This document shows positions 8,601-16,715 of a stretch of 44,588 nt of DNA, piece by piece. Below the pieces are notes generated by a model. That model made no database searches, was not told the DNA's origin, and was given only the letters and a program-made list of their open reading frames with translations. The stretch comes from an uncultured Myxococcales bacterium (GTDB lineage Bacteria; Myxococcota_A; UBA9042), in the NCBI GenBank assembly GCA_903924465.1, contig CAIYBN010000081.1:1-44588 (forward strand), in the 5' to 3' direction. The translations under genes were made by a program, and so were the position numbers. The first letter of the stretch is position 1, and the number at the start of each line of letters is the position of its first letter.

Positions 8601-9407
8601 ATGGAAATCACAGCGGTCGCCAAGCGCCGTTGTTTGGCACGCATCTTGCACATTCGGCGGCTCATGGCCAATGCTTCGGCGCTTCACCGCGCGCTCTACA
8701 GTCTGCACGACGTGACGCCTGCCAAGGAATCCTTGGTCTTTGAGGCGCTGGAGCACCTGCGCGCCTTGGGCGTGACTGGACTGGCGCTGCTGGTCGTGCC
8801 GGATTTTCACAGCCACGCGGACCTGCGGGCCTACCCGGCGTTTTGTGCACGCCTGCGCCAAGCACTGACGGCCGACGACGAAATCCTGCTGCACGGCTAT
8901 TACCATCTGGCCGATGCGCAACCGCAATCGGCGGGTCGCAGGCTGGCGGCGGCAGCGCTGACGGCGGGCGAAGGCGAGTTTCACGACCTGAGCTACGACA
9001 CAGCCAGCCAACGGCTCACCGAAGGTCTGCAAGTGCTGAGAGAAGCGCTTGATGTGCAGCCGAGTGGTTTTGTGGCGCCCGCGTGGCTGCAAAACGCTGC
9101 GGTTCGGCGCGCCGTGGCCGACGCCGGCTTGGCATTTTGCGAAGACCAACTGCGCATTTGGCCGAGCCATGGCCAGCCCATCTTCAGCCCTGCGCTCAGT
9201 TTCGCCTCCCGCACGCCCGCGCGCCTGTGGGGCTCGCTCGCTGCCGCCGAAATCACCGGTCGCTTGTTGCCGCGTCAACACGTCGCGCGCCTCGCCATCC
9301 ATCCGAATGACTACCGCTCACCGCACTTGCGCCAAGCCATCGCCCGCGTCGTCACGCGCTGGCAATCCCTGACGGTGGCCAGCCGCTACCAAGAGGTCCT
9401 CCCGTGA
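8601..9407 (+). CDS. DUF2334-type polysaccharide deacetylase-like protein
   Basis: First gene of the glycan cluster. The sequence has the spacing of a NodB-like/DUF2334 TIM-barrel deacetylase. SLHDVTPAKE supplies the catalytic and metal Asp, LLHGYYH supplies the metal-binding His pair, FVAPAWLQN is the conserved substrate-groove loop, and AIHPNDY is the C-terminal His motif. It would remove acetyl groups from N-acetylated sugars on a cytoplasmic glycan intermediate, since no signal peptide is visible. The start is not certain: ATG 8601 gives 268 residues and ATG 8664 (MANASALHRALYSLHDV) gives 247 and better matches the usual short N-terminus; neither has a strong ribosome-binding site. The stop overlaps the next gene by four bases (GTGA), so the two are translationally coupled. 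Confidence 0.85.
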   Translation: MEITAVAKRRCLARILHIRRLMANASALHRALYSLHDVTPAKESLVFEALEHLRALGVTGLALLVVPDFHSHADLRAYPAFCARLRQALTADDEILLHGYYHLADAQPQSAGRRLAAAALTAGEGEFHDLSYDTASQRLTEGLQVLREALDVQPSGFVAPAWLQNAAVRRAVADAGLAFCEDQLRIWPSHGQPIFSPALSFASRTPARLWGSLAAAEITGRLLPRQHVARLAIHPNDYRSPHLRQAIARVVTRWQSLTVASRYQEVLP

Positions 9408-10810
9408 ATATTGCGATTCTGACCGACTATCCCGTCGTCACCTTTGCTTGCGGCCCATCGCTCTCGACGCAGTCGCTCAAGCGCTACATGGAGAATCGCG
9501 GCCACACCGTGACCATCGTCGGTCCGCGACCGGGCGAGCACGATCCTGCGCCGCTACCCGGTTCACTGCTGCTGAGTTCCGTGACGTTTCGCGCCCACCC
9601 CGGCGTGCAGATGCCCTTTGCCTGGCCGCCGAGCGCGTTCAACAACGCCCAGAAATTCGACGTGATTCACTCGCACGCCAACAGCCTGCTGATGCACTGG
9701 GCACCGATGATGCGGGAAATGCACGGAATTCCGTGCCTGTCGACGAACACCATCTACTTGCCGGGCTTTGCGCAGCACCTCTTGCCCAACAAAATCTATC
9801 AAATCGAGACGATTCGCAACGCTTGGGCGCGCCTGGCGCCGAAAGTCGAGGCGTCGTTTGCCAAGGCGTACAACTCCGGTGATGGGCTGATTGTCCAGTG
9901 TCAGGCGCTGGCCAACTATTGGCAGGAGTTCGGCCTGGACGTGCCGCTGCACACGATTCCGCGGCCGATTGACGTGGCGATCTTTGATCAGCCGCTGGGG
10001 CCCGACCCGTTTCGCGCCGATTTCGCCAAGGGTCACCGCATCGTCGTCGTGTGCCGGCATGCGCGGGAAAAGGACATCGACAAGGTCATCCAGGTCTTTG
10101 CCAGCCACGTGCTGCCGCGCATGCCCGATGCCTCGTTGACGCTGGTCGGCGATGGTCAGGAGCACAAGGCTTTGGTCAAGCAAACGGAGCGGCTTGGCAT
10201 TGCCCACCGCTGCGATTTTCCGGGCGAAAAGCCGCTGCGCGATTTGCGCCATTACTACGGCCATGCCGACCTGTTCGCCTACGCGTCGGTGACGGAGACC
10301 TATGGTCAGGTGATTTCTGAAGCGCTGTGGTGCGGCGTGCCGGTGGTGGCGATCGACGACAAGATGGGCGTCGCGTTTCAGGTCGAAGATGGCCACGACG
10401 GCATCCTGGTGGCGCCAGGTCCGGGCGCGTACGACCGTCTCGGCGATGCGCTGTTTCGTCTGCTGTCGAATCCGGCAGAACGACGCCTGCTCGGTGAGCA
10501 CGCGGCCGTGCGTGCGCGCGAGCGGGTGGCTCCGGATGTCGTCTACGCTCAGTATGAAGCCGCGTATGCGTCGGCGCAGAAACACATTGCCGCGCATCCG
10601 CCGAAACGCTTCAACAAGCGCTCCGTCCGCGACTGGGCGTCGATGTTCAGTCGGCACCTGTGGCCATGGTGGGGCTTGCAAGGCGCGCTCGTCGTGGTTT
10701 CCGCGATCCGTGGCGGCAATCACGACTACCGTTTGCCGGTCGGCTTTGGCATCGATGCCCTGCCCGTGTCGGCTGAACCAGCGCCAACCAAGGGAGCCGC
10801 GCAGTCCTGA
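9404..10810 (+). CDS. GT4 family glycosyltransferase
   Basis: A 468-residue GT-B fold enzyme that transfers a sugar from a nucleotide donor to a growing surface glycan or glycolipid in the cytoplasm. The N-terminal half starts MNIAILTDYPVVTFACGPS, a typical GT4 acceptor-side Rossmann fold. The C-terminal half has VVVCRHAREKDIDKVIQVF (the donor-binding R/K region) and the E-x7-E signature in SVTETYGQVISEALWCGVPV. The GTG start has a good AGAGG ribosome-binding site inside the upstream gene, and the GTGA overlap with the deacetylase-like gene supports an operon. The C-terminal extension after about residue 395 is basic and aromatic and might contact the membrane. The donor and acceptor are not predictable. 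Confidence 0.93.
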   Translation: MNIAILTDYPVVTFACGPSLSTQSLKRYMENRGHTVTIVGPRPGEHDPAPLPGSLLLSSVTFRAHPGVQMPFAWPPSAFNNAQKFDVIHSHANSLLMHWAPMMREMHGIPCLSTNTIYLPGFAQHLLPNKIYQIETIRNAWARLAPKVEASFAKAYNSGDGLIVQCQALANYWQEFGLDVPLHTIPRPIDVAIFDQPLGPDPFRADFAKGHRIVVVCRHAREKDIDKVIQVFASHVLPRMPDASLTLVGDGQEHKALVKQTERLGIAHRCDFPGEKPLRDLRHYYGHADLFAYASVTETYGQVISEALWCGVPVVAIDDKMGVAFQVEDGHDGILVAPGPGAYDRLGDALFRLLSNPAERRLLGEHAAVRARERVAPDVVYAQYEAAYASAQKHIAAHPPKRFNKRSVRDWASMFSRHLWPWWGLQGALVVVSAIRGGNHDYRLPVGFGIDALPVSAEPAPTKGAAQS

Positions 10811-10811
10811 C

Positions 10812-11777
10812 ATGGCGATCCCGCGCGTCATCCACCTGATTTGGCTTGGCCCGCGACTGCCTGCGCTGGCGTGGCTGGCCATTCAAACACTGCTGGCCCG
10901 TGCGCAGGCGGAGCAGGTGGTGTTGCACGGCGATGCCCAAGCGCTACACGACGACCCGCTGGTGGCGAATTTGCTGCGCAATCCACAATTCGCCCTGGAT
11001 CTGTCCGCACCCGACCTGAGCGCACTGCCGGTCGGGCTGAGCACCAAGCTGGACGAGCTGATGATTCGCCTGCAAAGCCCCGCTGCTCAAGCGGATTTGC
11101 TGCGTTTGCAGATCCTCTGGCAGTCGGGTGGCGTCTATGTCGACACGGACGTGATCGCGCTGCAGTCGTTTGCGCCTCTGTGGCCGCTGGAGGGCGTCGC
11201 CGGGCTGGAACACGTCTGTCTGCCCGCCGCCGTCGTCCACAGCCGATCGCCGCTGAAGTGGGCGCGGGCTGGCGCGCTCATGGGTTTGCGCGAGGTCATT
11301 CGCCGTTCGCCACGCGCAGCCGGCCACTTTCGCGCCGTGGAGCAACTTTTCGACGAGGCGTGCAACAACGCTGTGCTCGGCTTTGCGCCCCGCTCGCCCG
11401 TCGTGCTGCGTCTGCTCGAGCGGATCGCCGGAATGCCGATGTCCCAAGCGCTGCAACTGTACGAATTGGGGCCGCGCCTTCTGGAGGCGGAGACTCACAA
11501 CCAGTCGATTCCAGGCCTGACGCTGCTGCCGCCGGCCGTGTTCTTTCCGCTGGCGCCGGAAATCTGCGGCGCCGTACTCCGCCCGCGGCCATCGGGTCAG
11601 CCCGTGCAACCGCAACCGCAATCGCTGCTCGTGCATCTCTACGATTCCGTCCTGGCGCGGCAGCTGGGCCAGACGATCAACGCCCAGTGGCTCCTGGGGC
11701 CAGGGCGAAACAGTTGGCTGGCGGTATGGGTCGAGCCGTGGCTGCCGGAGTTGGCGCAACTGGTGGGAGAGGCCTGA
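10812..11777 (+). CDS. GT32-type glycosyltransferase with DXD motif
   Basis: A 321-residue protein starting MAIPRVIHLIWLGPRLPAL, the characteristic N-terminus of GT32/Och1-like enzymes (IPKxIHxIWxG). The donor/metal motif is at GGVYVDTDV, with D111 and D113. C-terminal His residues in HNQSIPG and LVHLYDSV fit the second part of the fold. The start ATG follows the stop of the GT4 gene after one base, so it is in the same transcript. Family members use UDP- or GDP-sugars and retain configuration; some act on glycolipids. A much longer in-frame extension upstream overlaps the GT4 gene and is not real. Confidence 0.88.
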   Translation: MAIPRVIHLIWLGPRLPALAWLAIQTLLARAQAEQVVLHGDAQALHDDPLVANLLRNPQFALDLSAPDLSALPVGLSTKLDELMIRLQSPAAQADLLRLQILWQSGGVYVDTDVIALQSFAPLWPLEGVAGLEHVCLPAAVVHSRSPLKWARAGALMGLREVIRRSPRAAGHFRAVEQLFDEACNNAVLGFAPRSPVVLRLLERIAGMPMSQALQLYELGPRLLEAETHNQSIPGLTLLPPAVFFPLAPEICGAVLRPRPSGQPVQPQPQSLLVHLYDSVLARQLGQTINAQWLLGPGRNSWLAVWVEPWLPELAQLVGEA

Positions 11778-11780
11778 TCG

Positions 11781-13076
11781 ATGCGCAAGTTCCTGTTCAT
11801 CACGCCGTATTTCCCGCCGCAGAGCCAGGTCGGCGCGCTGCGACCGCTCAAATTCGTCCGCCATCTGCCGCAGCAAGGCTGGCTGCCGGTGGTGCTGGCC
11901 GACTTGTGGCCGACCGACGGCATGGATCCCGAGCTGCCGCAGTTCGTGCCGCCGGATGTGCAGGTGCATTACGACTACAGCCATCGCGCGGCGCCGACGT
12001 GGCGGGCGCTGCAGTCGGGCGAACTGGCGAAGAAGCGACCGGGCAATACCGTGGCGCGCGCCAAGCCGCTGCACGAGCGAATTCTGCCGCAATGGCTGCA
12101 GGATCCCGAGCTGCTGCCTCTGGGCGAGCACAGTCCGGACATGCCGTGGGCGTGCCGCGCGGCGCTGCGCATCCTGCGTGCACAGCCTGATATCGAGGCG
12201 ATTGTCGTGAACGCCGATCCGTTCGCCGCGTCCGTCGTCGGCGCGCTGCTGCACAAGAAGACCGGGCTGCCGCTGGTCCAGGATTTTCGCGACATTTGGG
12301 CGCCGTGCAAGCTGCGCCGGCCGCGTCGGCTCAAGCCGCAACTCTGGCTGGAAGACAAATTGGAGCGATTCTGCGTGGAAAACGCCGCGCACCTGGTCAT
12401 CAACACGCAAGTGTCGCTGGACGACTACCGCGCGTTCTACCCGGACATGCCGGCGGACAAGTTCAGCCTGATTCGCAATTTTTACGACGCGGATCTGGTC
12501 AGCCACGGCACGCATGCGGGCTTTGACCGCTACACGCTGCTGCATCTGGGCAATTTCTCGCGCTTTCGCGTGGCCGACCCGCTGGTGCGCGCGCTGGCCC
12601 GGGCGATCGAACTGGGCTTGCCACGCGACGCGATCCAGGTCATGTCGACGGGCGCGTACGGCGAAAACGCCCTGCAGTTGGCGCAGGAATTGGGCGTGCG
12701 CGACCTGATGAAGTTGGAGCCGCCGGTGCCGTATCACAAAGTCGGCGCGCTGTGCCATGCTGCGGATCTGCTGGTCTACATTGCGGAGCCCAACGCGGAC
12801 CAGCGGATTGCCAGCAAGTTCTATGATTATCTGGGCGCGCGGCGGCCGATTCTCTCGGTCAGCGACAATCCGGAATCGGGCGGCATCCTGGCGGACTACG
12901 ACGCCGGCGCGCAGTTCGCGATTCTGGACACGGAAGCGATGGCCCGGTACTTGCTGCGCGAATTCGCCGCGGGTCGGCAGCGCAGCGTGGATCGCAGCGT
13001 GGCCGGCCTGACAGCACCGGAAGCGGCCGCGAGCATGGCGACGATTTTGACCCAAGTGACGGAGAAGAAGCGATGA
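11781..13076 (+). CDS. GT4-like glycosyltransferase
   Basis: A 431-residue GT-B type enzyme beginning MRKFLFITPYFPPQSQVGAL, the pattern of GT4 proteins with a flexible glycine loop after the first strand. PLVQDFRDIW in the middle is a well-conserved element of this subfamily (acceptor-side Asp and Trp), and VYIAEPNADQRIASKFYDYL carries the donor-binding acidic region, where KFYDYLGARRPIL replaces the usual E-x7-E context. It starts three bases after the GT32 stop and overlaps the aminotransferase by four bases (ATGA), placing it in the middle of the operon. The sugar is unknown. The family assignment is firm; the exact reaction is not. Confidence 0.9.
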   Translation: MRKFLFITPYFPPQSQVGALRPLKFVRHLPQQGWLPVVLADLWPTDGMDPELPQFVPPDVQVHYDYSHRAAPTWRALQSGELAKKRPGNTVARAKPLHERILPQWLQDPELLPLGEHSPDMPWACRAALRILRAQPDIEAIVVNADPFAASVVGALLHKKTGLPLVQDFRDIWAPCKLRRPRRLKPQLWLEDKLERFCVENAAHLVINTQVSLDDYRAFYPDMPADKFSLIRNFYDADLVSHGTHAGFDRYTLLHLGNFSRFRVADPLVRALARAIELGLPRDAIQVMSTGAYGENALQLAQELGVRDLMKLEPPVPYHKVGALCHAADLLVYIAEPNADQRIASKFYDYLGARRPILSVSDNPESGGILADYDAGAQFAILDTEAMARYLLREFAAGRQRSVDRSVAGLTAPEAAASMATILTQVTEKKR

Positions 13077-14248
13077 ACTGGAAAATTCCCCTGTCGGATC
13101 TGCGCCTGACGCAAGAGGACCGTGACGCGGTGATGGCCGCGCTGGAGAGCAATTGGCTGACGATGGGTGAGCGCACGCAGGCGTTTGAGAAGGCGTTTGC
13201 CGAGGCGCTTGACCCAGCGAATCCGCCGTTCTGCTACGCCGTGGGCAACTGCACGCTGGCGCTGCACATGGCGATGGTGGCGCTGGATATTGGCCCTGGC
13301 GATGAAGTCATTCTGCCCAGCCTGACGTTTGTCGCGACGGCCAACGCGGTGCTCTACACCGGTGCGACCGTGGTGCTGGCGGACGTGGCGAGCGATACCG
13401 ACTGGACGATGTGTCCGCACGACGTGCGCAGCAAAATCACGTCGCGGACCAAGGCACTTTGCCCAGTGCACTATGCCGGCCAGCCGTGCGACATGGTGGA
13501 ATTGCGCAAGATTGCCAAGGAATTCAAGCTGTCGATCGTGGAGGACAACGCCCACGGACCGCTGGCGGATGGCTGGATCGACGACGCGCACACGGTGCAG
13601 GCGCTGGGCACGATTGGCGATATCGGCTGTTTCTCTTTCTTCTCCAACAAGAACATGACCACTGGCGAAGGCGGTATGGTCGTGACGCGCAACCCGCAAC
13701 TGGCGGAAAAGCTGCGGCTGATTCGCGCGCATGGCATGACCAGCCTGACGCTCGATCGCCACAAGGGCCACGCGTTCAGCTATGACGTGGTGGAACTGGG
13801 CTTCAACTACCGCATCGACGAGATGCGCGCGGCGCTGGGCATTTCCCAGCTGTCCCGGCTGGTGCCCAACAACGCGGCGCGCGCGGCGGTGCAGCAGCAC
13901 TACTACCAGGCGCTCGACGCGCTGCCGCAAGTGACCGTGCCATTTCGCCACCGTGTGGCCCAAGGCCGCATGGCGGCGCACATTCTGCCCGTGCTGCTGC
14001 CGGAAACGTGCACCCGCGAGGCCGTGCAGATCGCGCTGCGCGATGCGGGCGTGCAGACGAGCATCCACTACCGGCCGATTCACACGTTTACGTACCACGG
14101 CAATTCGCCGCAGGTGCGCAAGGGTGAGTTGGTCATGACCGACATTCTGACGCCGCGAATTCTCACACTGCCGCTGTACCCGTCGATGACCGGCGACGAT
14201 GTGCGGACGGTCGTCGACGCGCTGAGAACAGCGCTGGCGGGGGCGTAA
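13073..14248 (+). CDS. DegT/DnrJ/EryC1/StrS family PLP aminotransferase
   Basis: A 391-residue sugar aminotransferase that would convert a nucleotide-linked ketosugar into an aminosugar. The fold and key residues are all visible: IPLSDLRLTQED at the N-terminus, NCTLALHMAM for phosphate contact, the PLP-stacking and Asp region VEDNAHG (D158), and the Schiff-base lysine in FFSNKNMTTGEGGM (K193). The C-terminal IHYRPIHTFTYH and LPLYPSMTGDDVRTVVDAL are the standard ends of the family. It overlaps the upstream GT4 gene by four bases. An amino sugar in the product would fit the deacetylase-like first gene of the cluster, although no dehydratase to make the ketosugar is present in the window. Confidence 0.94.
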   Translation: MNWKIPLSDLRLTQEDRDAVMAALESNWLTMGERTQAFEKAFAEALDPANPPFCYAVGNCTLALHMAMVALDIGPGDEVILPSLTFVATANAVLYTGATVVLADVASDTDWTMCPHDVRSKITSRTKALCPVHYAGQPCDMVELRKIAKEFKLSIVEDNAHGPLADGWIDDAHTVQALGTIGDIGCFSFFSNKNMTTGEGGMVVTRNPQLAEKLRLIRAHGMTSLTLDRHKGHAFSYDVVELGFNYRIDEMRAALGISQLSRLVPNNAARAAVQQHYYQALDALPQVTVPFRHRVAQGRMAAHILPVLLPETCTREAVQIALRDAGVQTSIHYRPIHTFTYHGNSPQVRKGELVMTDILTPRILTLPLYPSMTGDDVRTVVDALRTALAGA

Positions 14249-14249
14249 A

Positions 14250-14385
14250 CATGCTGACCTCTATCCAACATCAAGTTTGTCCGGTCAGACCTGCTGCATT
14301 TCGGACTGGATCCGCGAGCGTGCACCTCCGGTGGCACGCCGCGGATGAAAACGGCTTGATCTCGAACTTCGGTCGGAGTGTGTAG
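14250..14385 (+). repeat. Dispersed ~137-bp repeat, copy B, abutting a start codon
   Basis: This copy begins ACATGCTGACC just after the aminotransferase stop and ends TCGGTCGGAGTGTGTAG directly against the ATG of the nucleotidyltransferase. The core can fold into a hairpin, with arms ATCCGC/GCGGAT and GCGTGC/GCACGC around an ACCTCCGGT loop. TTGATC at 14356-14361 followed after 17 bp by TGTGTA (14379-14384) is promoter-like. From about 14290 to the end it is nearly identical to copy D. Confidence 0.92.
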
Positions 14386-15126
14386 ATGGCGACTCTCCCG
14401 GTCACAGCGGTGATGTTGGCGGGCGGCATGGGCTCGCGGCTCTATCCGTACACGGCGTTCATTCCCAAGCCGCTGGTGCCGATCGACAAGGATGCGATCG
14501 CGGAAATCCTGCTGCGCCAGCTCGCCCATTCCGGTACGCAGCGGGTCATCGTGTCGATTGGTCATTTGGGCCATCTGATCGAAGCGGTGCTGGGCGACGG
14601 CGCGCGCTACGGGCTGGAGCTGATCTACCAGCGTGAACACGATCCGCTGGGCACGGTCGGCCCGCTGGCGCTGGCCAACGCGCTGCTGCCAGAGAATTTC
14701 CTGGTGCTGAACGGCGACGTGCTGAGTGACATCGACTTCGCGGCGATTCGCAAGCAGCACGAAGCGAGCAGCCACACGCTGACGGTCGCCACGTATGTGC
14801 GCGAAGTGCGGTCGGAATTTGGCGTGCTGGAGACCAATGAAGTGGGCAACGTCGTCGCGTTCAAGGAGAAGCCGGCGATTGAGCATCAGGTGTCGATGGG
14901 CGTGTACGCGATGAACCGGCGGGTGCTCGACTACTTTGCGCCCGGCCGGCGCTTTGGCTTTGACGATCTGGTGCTGGCGATGTTGAAGCGCGGTGACCCG
15001 ATTGGCACGTTCGACTGGCGCCACGGCCGGTGGCTGGATATCGGCCGCCCGGCGGACTATGCGGATGCGCAGGAGACGTTCCGGCAGGACCGGCGGATCT
15101 ATTTGCCTTGGGAGACGGAGGCGTAG
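14386..15126 (+). CDS. Sugar-1-phosphate nucleotidyltransferase (NTP_transferase family)
   Basis: A 246-residue GT-A fold enzyme that makes an NDP-sugar from a sugar-1-phosphate and NTP. The N-terminus VMLAGGMGSRLYPYT with PKPLVPI is the nucleotide-binding signature (LAGG-x-G-x-RL...KPL). FLVLNGDVLSD supplies the metal-binding Asp, VVAFKEKP holds the sugar-contact Glu-Lys, and FDWRHGRWLDIGRPADYADA is the C-terminal motif of mannose-1-phosphate guanylyltransferase-type enzymes. The base identity (GDP, UDP or dTDP) cannot be fixed. The gene is in line with the glycan cluster, but repeat copy B separates it by 137 bp, so it may be transcribed from its own signal inside the repeat. No ribosome-binding site is visible because the repeat touches the ATG, which suggests leaderless or very short-leader translation. 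Confidence 0.92.
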   Translation: MATLPVTAVMLAGGMGSRLYPYTAFIPKPLVPIDKDAIAEILLRQLAHSGTQRVIVSIGHLGHLIEAVLGDGARYGLELIYQREHDPLGTVGPLALANALLPENFLVLNGDVLSDIDFAAIRKQHEASSHTLTVATYVREVRSEFGVLETNEVGNVVAFKEKPAIEHQVSMGVYAMNRRVLDYFAPGRRFGFDDLVLAMLKRGDPIGTFDWRHGRWLDIGRPADYADAQETFRQDRRIYLPWETEA

Positions 15127-15177
15127 CGGCTGCCCGGCGCGCAGGAGCGCGATCGCGTCTTGGGCGATAGCGCCACC

Positions 15178-15207
15178 TTGCGCAAAACCTGCGCCCGTTG
15201 GTAGCCT
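15178..15207 (+). promoter_or_regulatory. Putative promoter upstream of the NACHT lipoprotein
   Basis: TTGCGC (15178-15183), 18 bp, TAGCCT (15202-15207). The expected start of transcription falls on or next to the ATG at 15215, which would make the message leaderless. The 88-bp gap after the nucleotidyltransferase has no terminator I can defend. Confidence 0.35.
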
Positions 15208-15214
15208 TGCAGCC

Positions 15215-16705
15215 ATGCGCAACTTTACCCAACTTGTCGTCTTTGTCTGCCTGCTGCCCGCCTGTTCAGGTGCGTCGAGCCAAGCGCCGCGGAAATTGCC
15301 TGAAGCCATGGCGGATCGCTGCGCTGCGGCTGCGCGTGGGCTCGCGGCCGCGATCGCCGATGGGAGTCATCAACCGATTGTCGTGACGCCAGTCGGCGGA
15401 GACGGTCAGACGCCCTGGACTGAACAGCAGACCGCAGAACGGCTGCTGGCCGCCAAGCCCGGTGGCGAGACGTGGGTGATCGCGCGCGGCGGATCGGGCA
15501 AGAGCATGCTGGCATGGGGTATTGAAGCCCTGACCTGTGGCCAGCGGCTGACGTTTCGCGTCGACGTTGGCTTGGATTTGCGCGCCAAGCTGGAGATGGC
15601 CACGCCGACGCAACCGGCACTTGCGCGCGTGCTGCTCGCCCAACTGGGTGTGCGCGCGGGCGAGGATCCGGCGGCGCAGTTGCGCGACGAGTTGGACAAT
15701 ACGCCGTGGTTGCTGCTGTTGGATGGCACCGACGAGTTGACGCAAAGTGAACGGCGCAAGCTCAACGCCGAACTGGACTGGCTGCAAAAGGCCGAGTTCA
15801 GCGCGCATCTGGTGCGTTTTGAGCGGCCGGGTATGGTCGAGTCGAAGCCGGCGCAAGCACCTGAAATCGTGCTGCACTTGCCGGACCTGTCCTGCACCGA
15901 GGCAGACGCTGTGCTGGCGCGAAGGTTTGCCGATCCGGTGGCGCTCAAGGCTGCCCACGCGTGGCTGACGGCGCATCGTCTGGATCGCAAGCGGACCGGG
16001 GAGGCGTGCCGCTTTGTCCACATGTCGACCCACCGGGATGCTGAGACACTGGCCGATCTGGCGCAGGACGCGCTGGCGACGACCGACCAACCGACGGGAT
16101 TGGACGACATGCCGACGGACCCGGTGCGCACGGACATCTACGCGATCTGGTTGGCCCATCGGCTGCATGGCATCACGAGCACGACGGACGGCGCGCTCAA
16201 CTGGTTGGATCGCATTGCCGCGCAAGGCGTCATCGACAAGCGCGAGCCCGATTTGCGCCTGTCCGTCAACCGCTGCGAAGGCGTGCCGGCACCGGGTGGC
16301 AGCGACGCGGGCACGGTGTGCCGGCGTCTCCTGCAATCCCCGGTGGTGCGCAAGAGCGAGGCGAGTGGCACGGCGACGTTGGCCAATCGCACGCTGATGG
16401 ACCTGCTGTTTGCGCGCTGGCTGGTCAAGGGCCAGACGGATTGCGCGCTGTTGACGTCGGCGACCGGGGAAATGGCGTCCCTGGAAGTGGCGGCGATGGT
16501 CACGTCGTTGCCGGATGGTCGCCGCTGCCTGAATCCGATGGTCGCCGCGATCTGCAGCCGCGGTATTCCCGCGGACGATATCATTGGCTTTGTCGATGAG
16601 GCTGTGCCGATGAACACGCGCGATCCGGCATTCTTTGCCATCGCCGACGAACGCGCGCACGGCGCATGCGAGCGCGGTGTCTTTGCCGGACTGCGGGCGA
16701 AGTAG
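15215..16705 (+). CDS. NACHT-type NTPase with an apparent lipoprotein signal peptide
   Basis: A 496-residue protein of mixed signals. The N-terminus MRNFTQLVVFVCLLPACSGA looks like a lipoprotein signal with lipobox LPAC (C17). It is followed by a STAND/NACHT-like ATPase: a P-loop RGGSGKS (K96, S97), a Walker B WLLLLDGTDEL (D170, D173, E174) with the small-residue-DE form typical of NACHT, a sensor-like LVRFERPG, and a following PEIVLHLPDLSCTEADAVL helix as in NACHT proteins. The first P-loop glycine is replaced by Ala. The C-terminal 300 residues are helical, with several Cys, and have no repeats I recognise. ATP is not available outside the cytoplasm, so either the lipoprotein signal is false (ATG 15308, MADRCAAAARG, would remove it) or the protein is unusual. 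It lies 10 bp before an unknown 394-aa gene. Confidence 0.75.
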   Translation: MRNFTQLVVFVCLLPACSGASSQAPRKLPEAMADRCAAAARGLAAAIADGSHQPIVVTPVGGDGQTPWTEQQTAERLLAAKPGGETWVIARGGSGKSMLAWGIEALTCGQRLTFRVDVGLDLRAKLEMATPTQPALARVLLAQLGVRAGEDPAAQLRDELDNTPWLLLLDGTDELTQSERRKLNAELDWLQKAEFSAHLVRFERPGMVESKPAQAPEIVLHLPDLSCTEADAVLARRFADPVALKAAHAWLTAHRLDRKRTGEACRFVHMSTHRDAETLADLAQDALATTDQPTGLDDMPTDPVRTDIYAIWLAHRLHGITSTTDGALNWLDRIAAQGVIDKREPDLRLSVNRCEGVPAPGGSDAGTVCRRLLQSPVVRKSEASGTATLANRTLMDLLFARWLVKGQTDCALLTSATGEMASLEVAAMVTSLPDGRRCLNPMVAAICSRGIPADDIIGFVDEAVPMNTRDPAFFAIADERAHGACERGVFAGLRAK

Positions 16706-16715
16706 CTGAACGCCG

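Noticed and set aside
8422..8671. Longer N-terminus for the metzincin lipoprotein
   Set aside because: It would overlap the divergent glycan-cluster gene and hide the lipoprotein signal.
7103..8743. Long plus-strand frame opposite the Cys-rich repeats
   Set aside because: The periodicity comes from the codon repeats of the real minus-strand protein.
10944..13055. 703-residue minus-strand frame opposite the glycosyltransferases
   Set aside because: Low-complexity basic composition, no start signal, and antisense to two well-supported enzymes.
15127..15214. Terminator after the nucleotidyltransferase
   Set aside because: GC-rich local pairings exist but no T-run follows.
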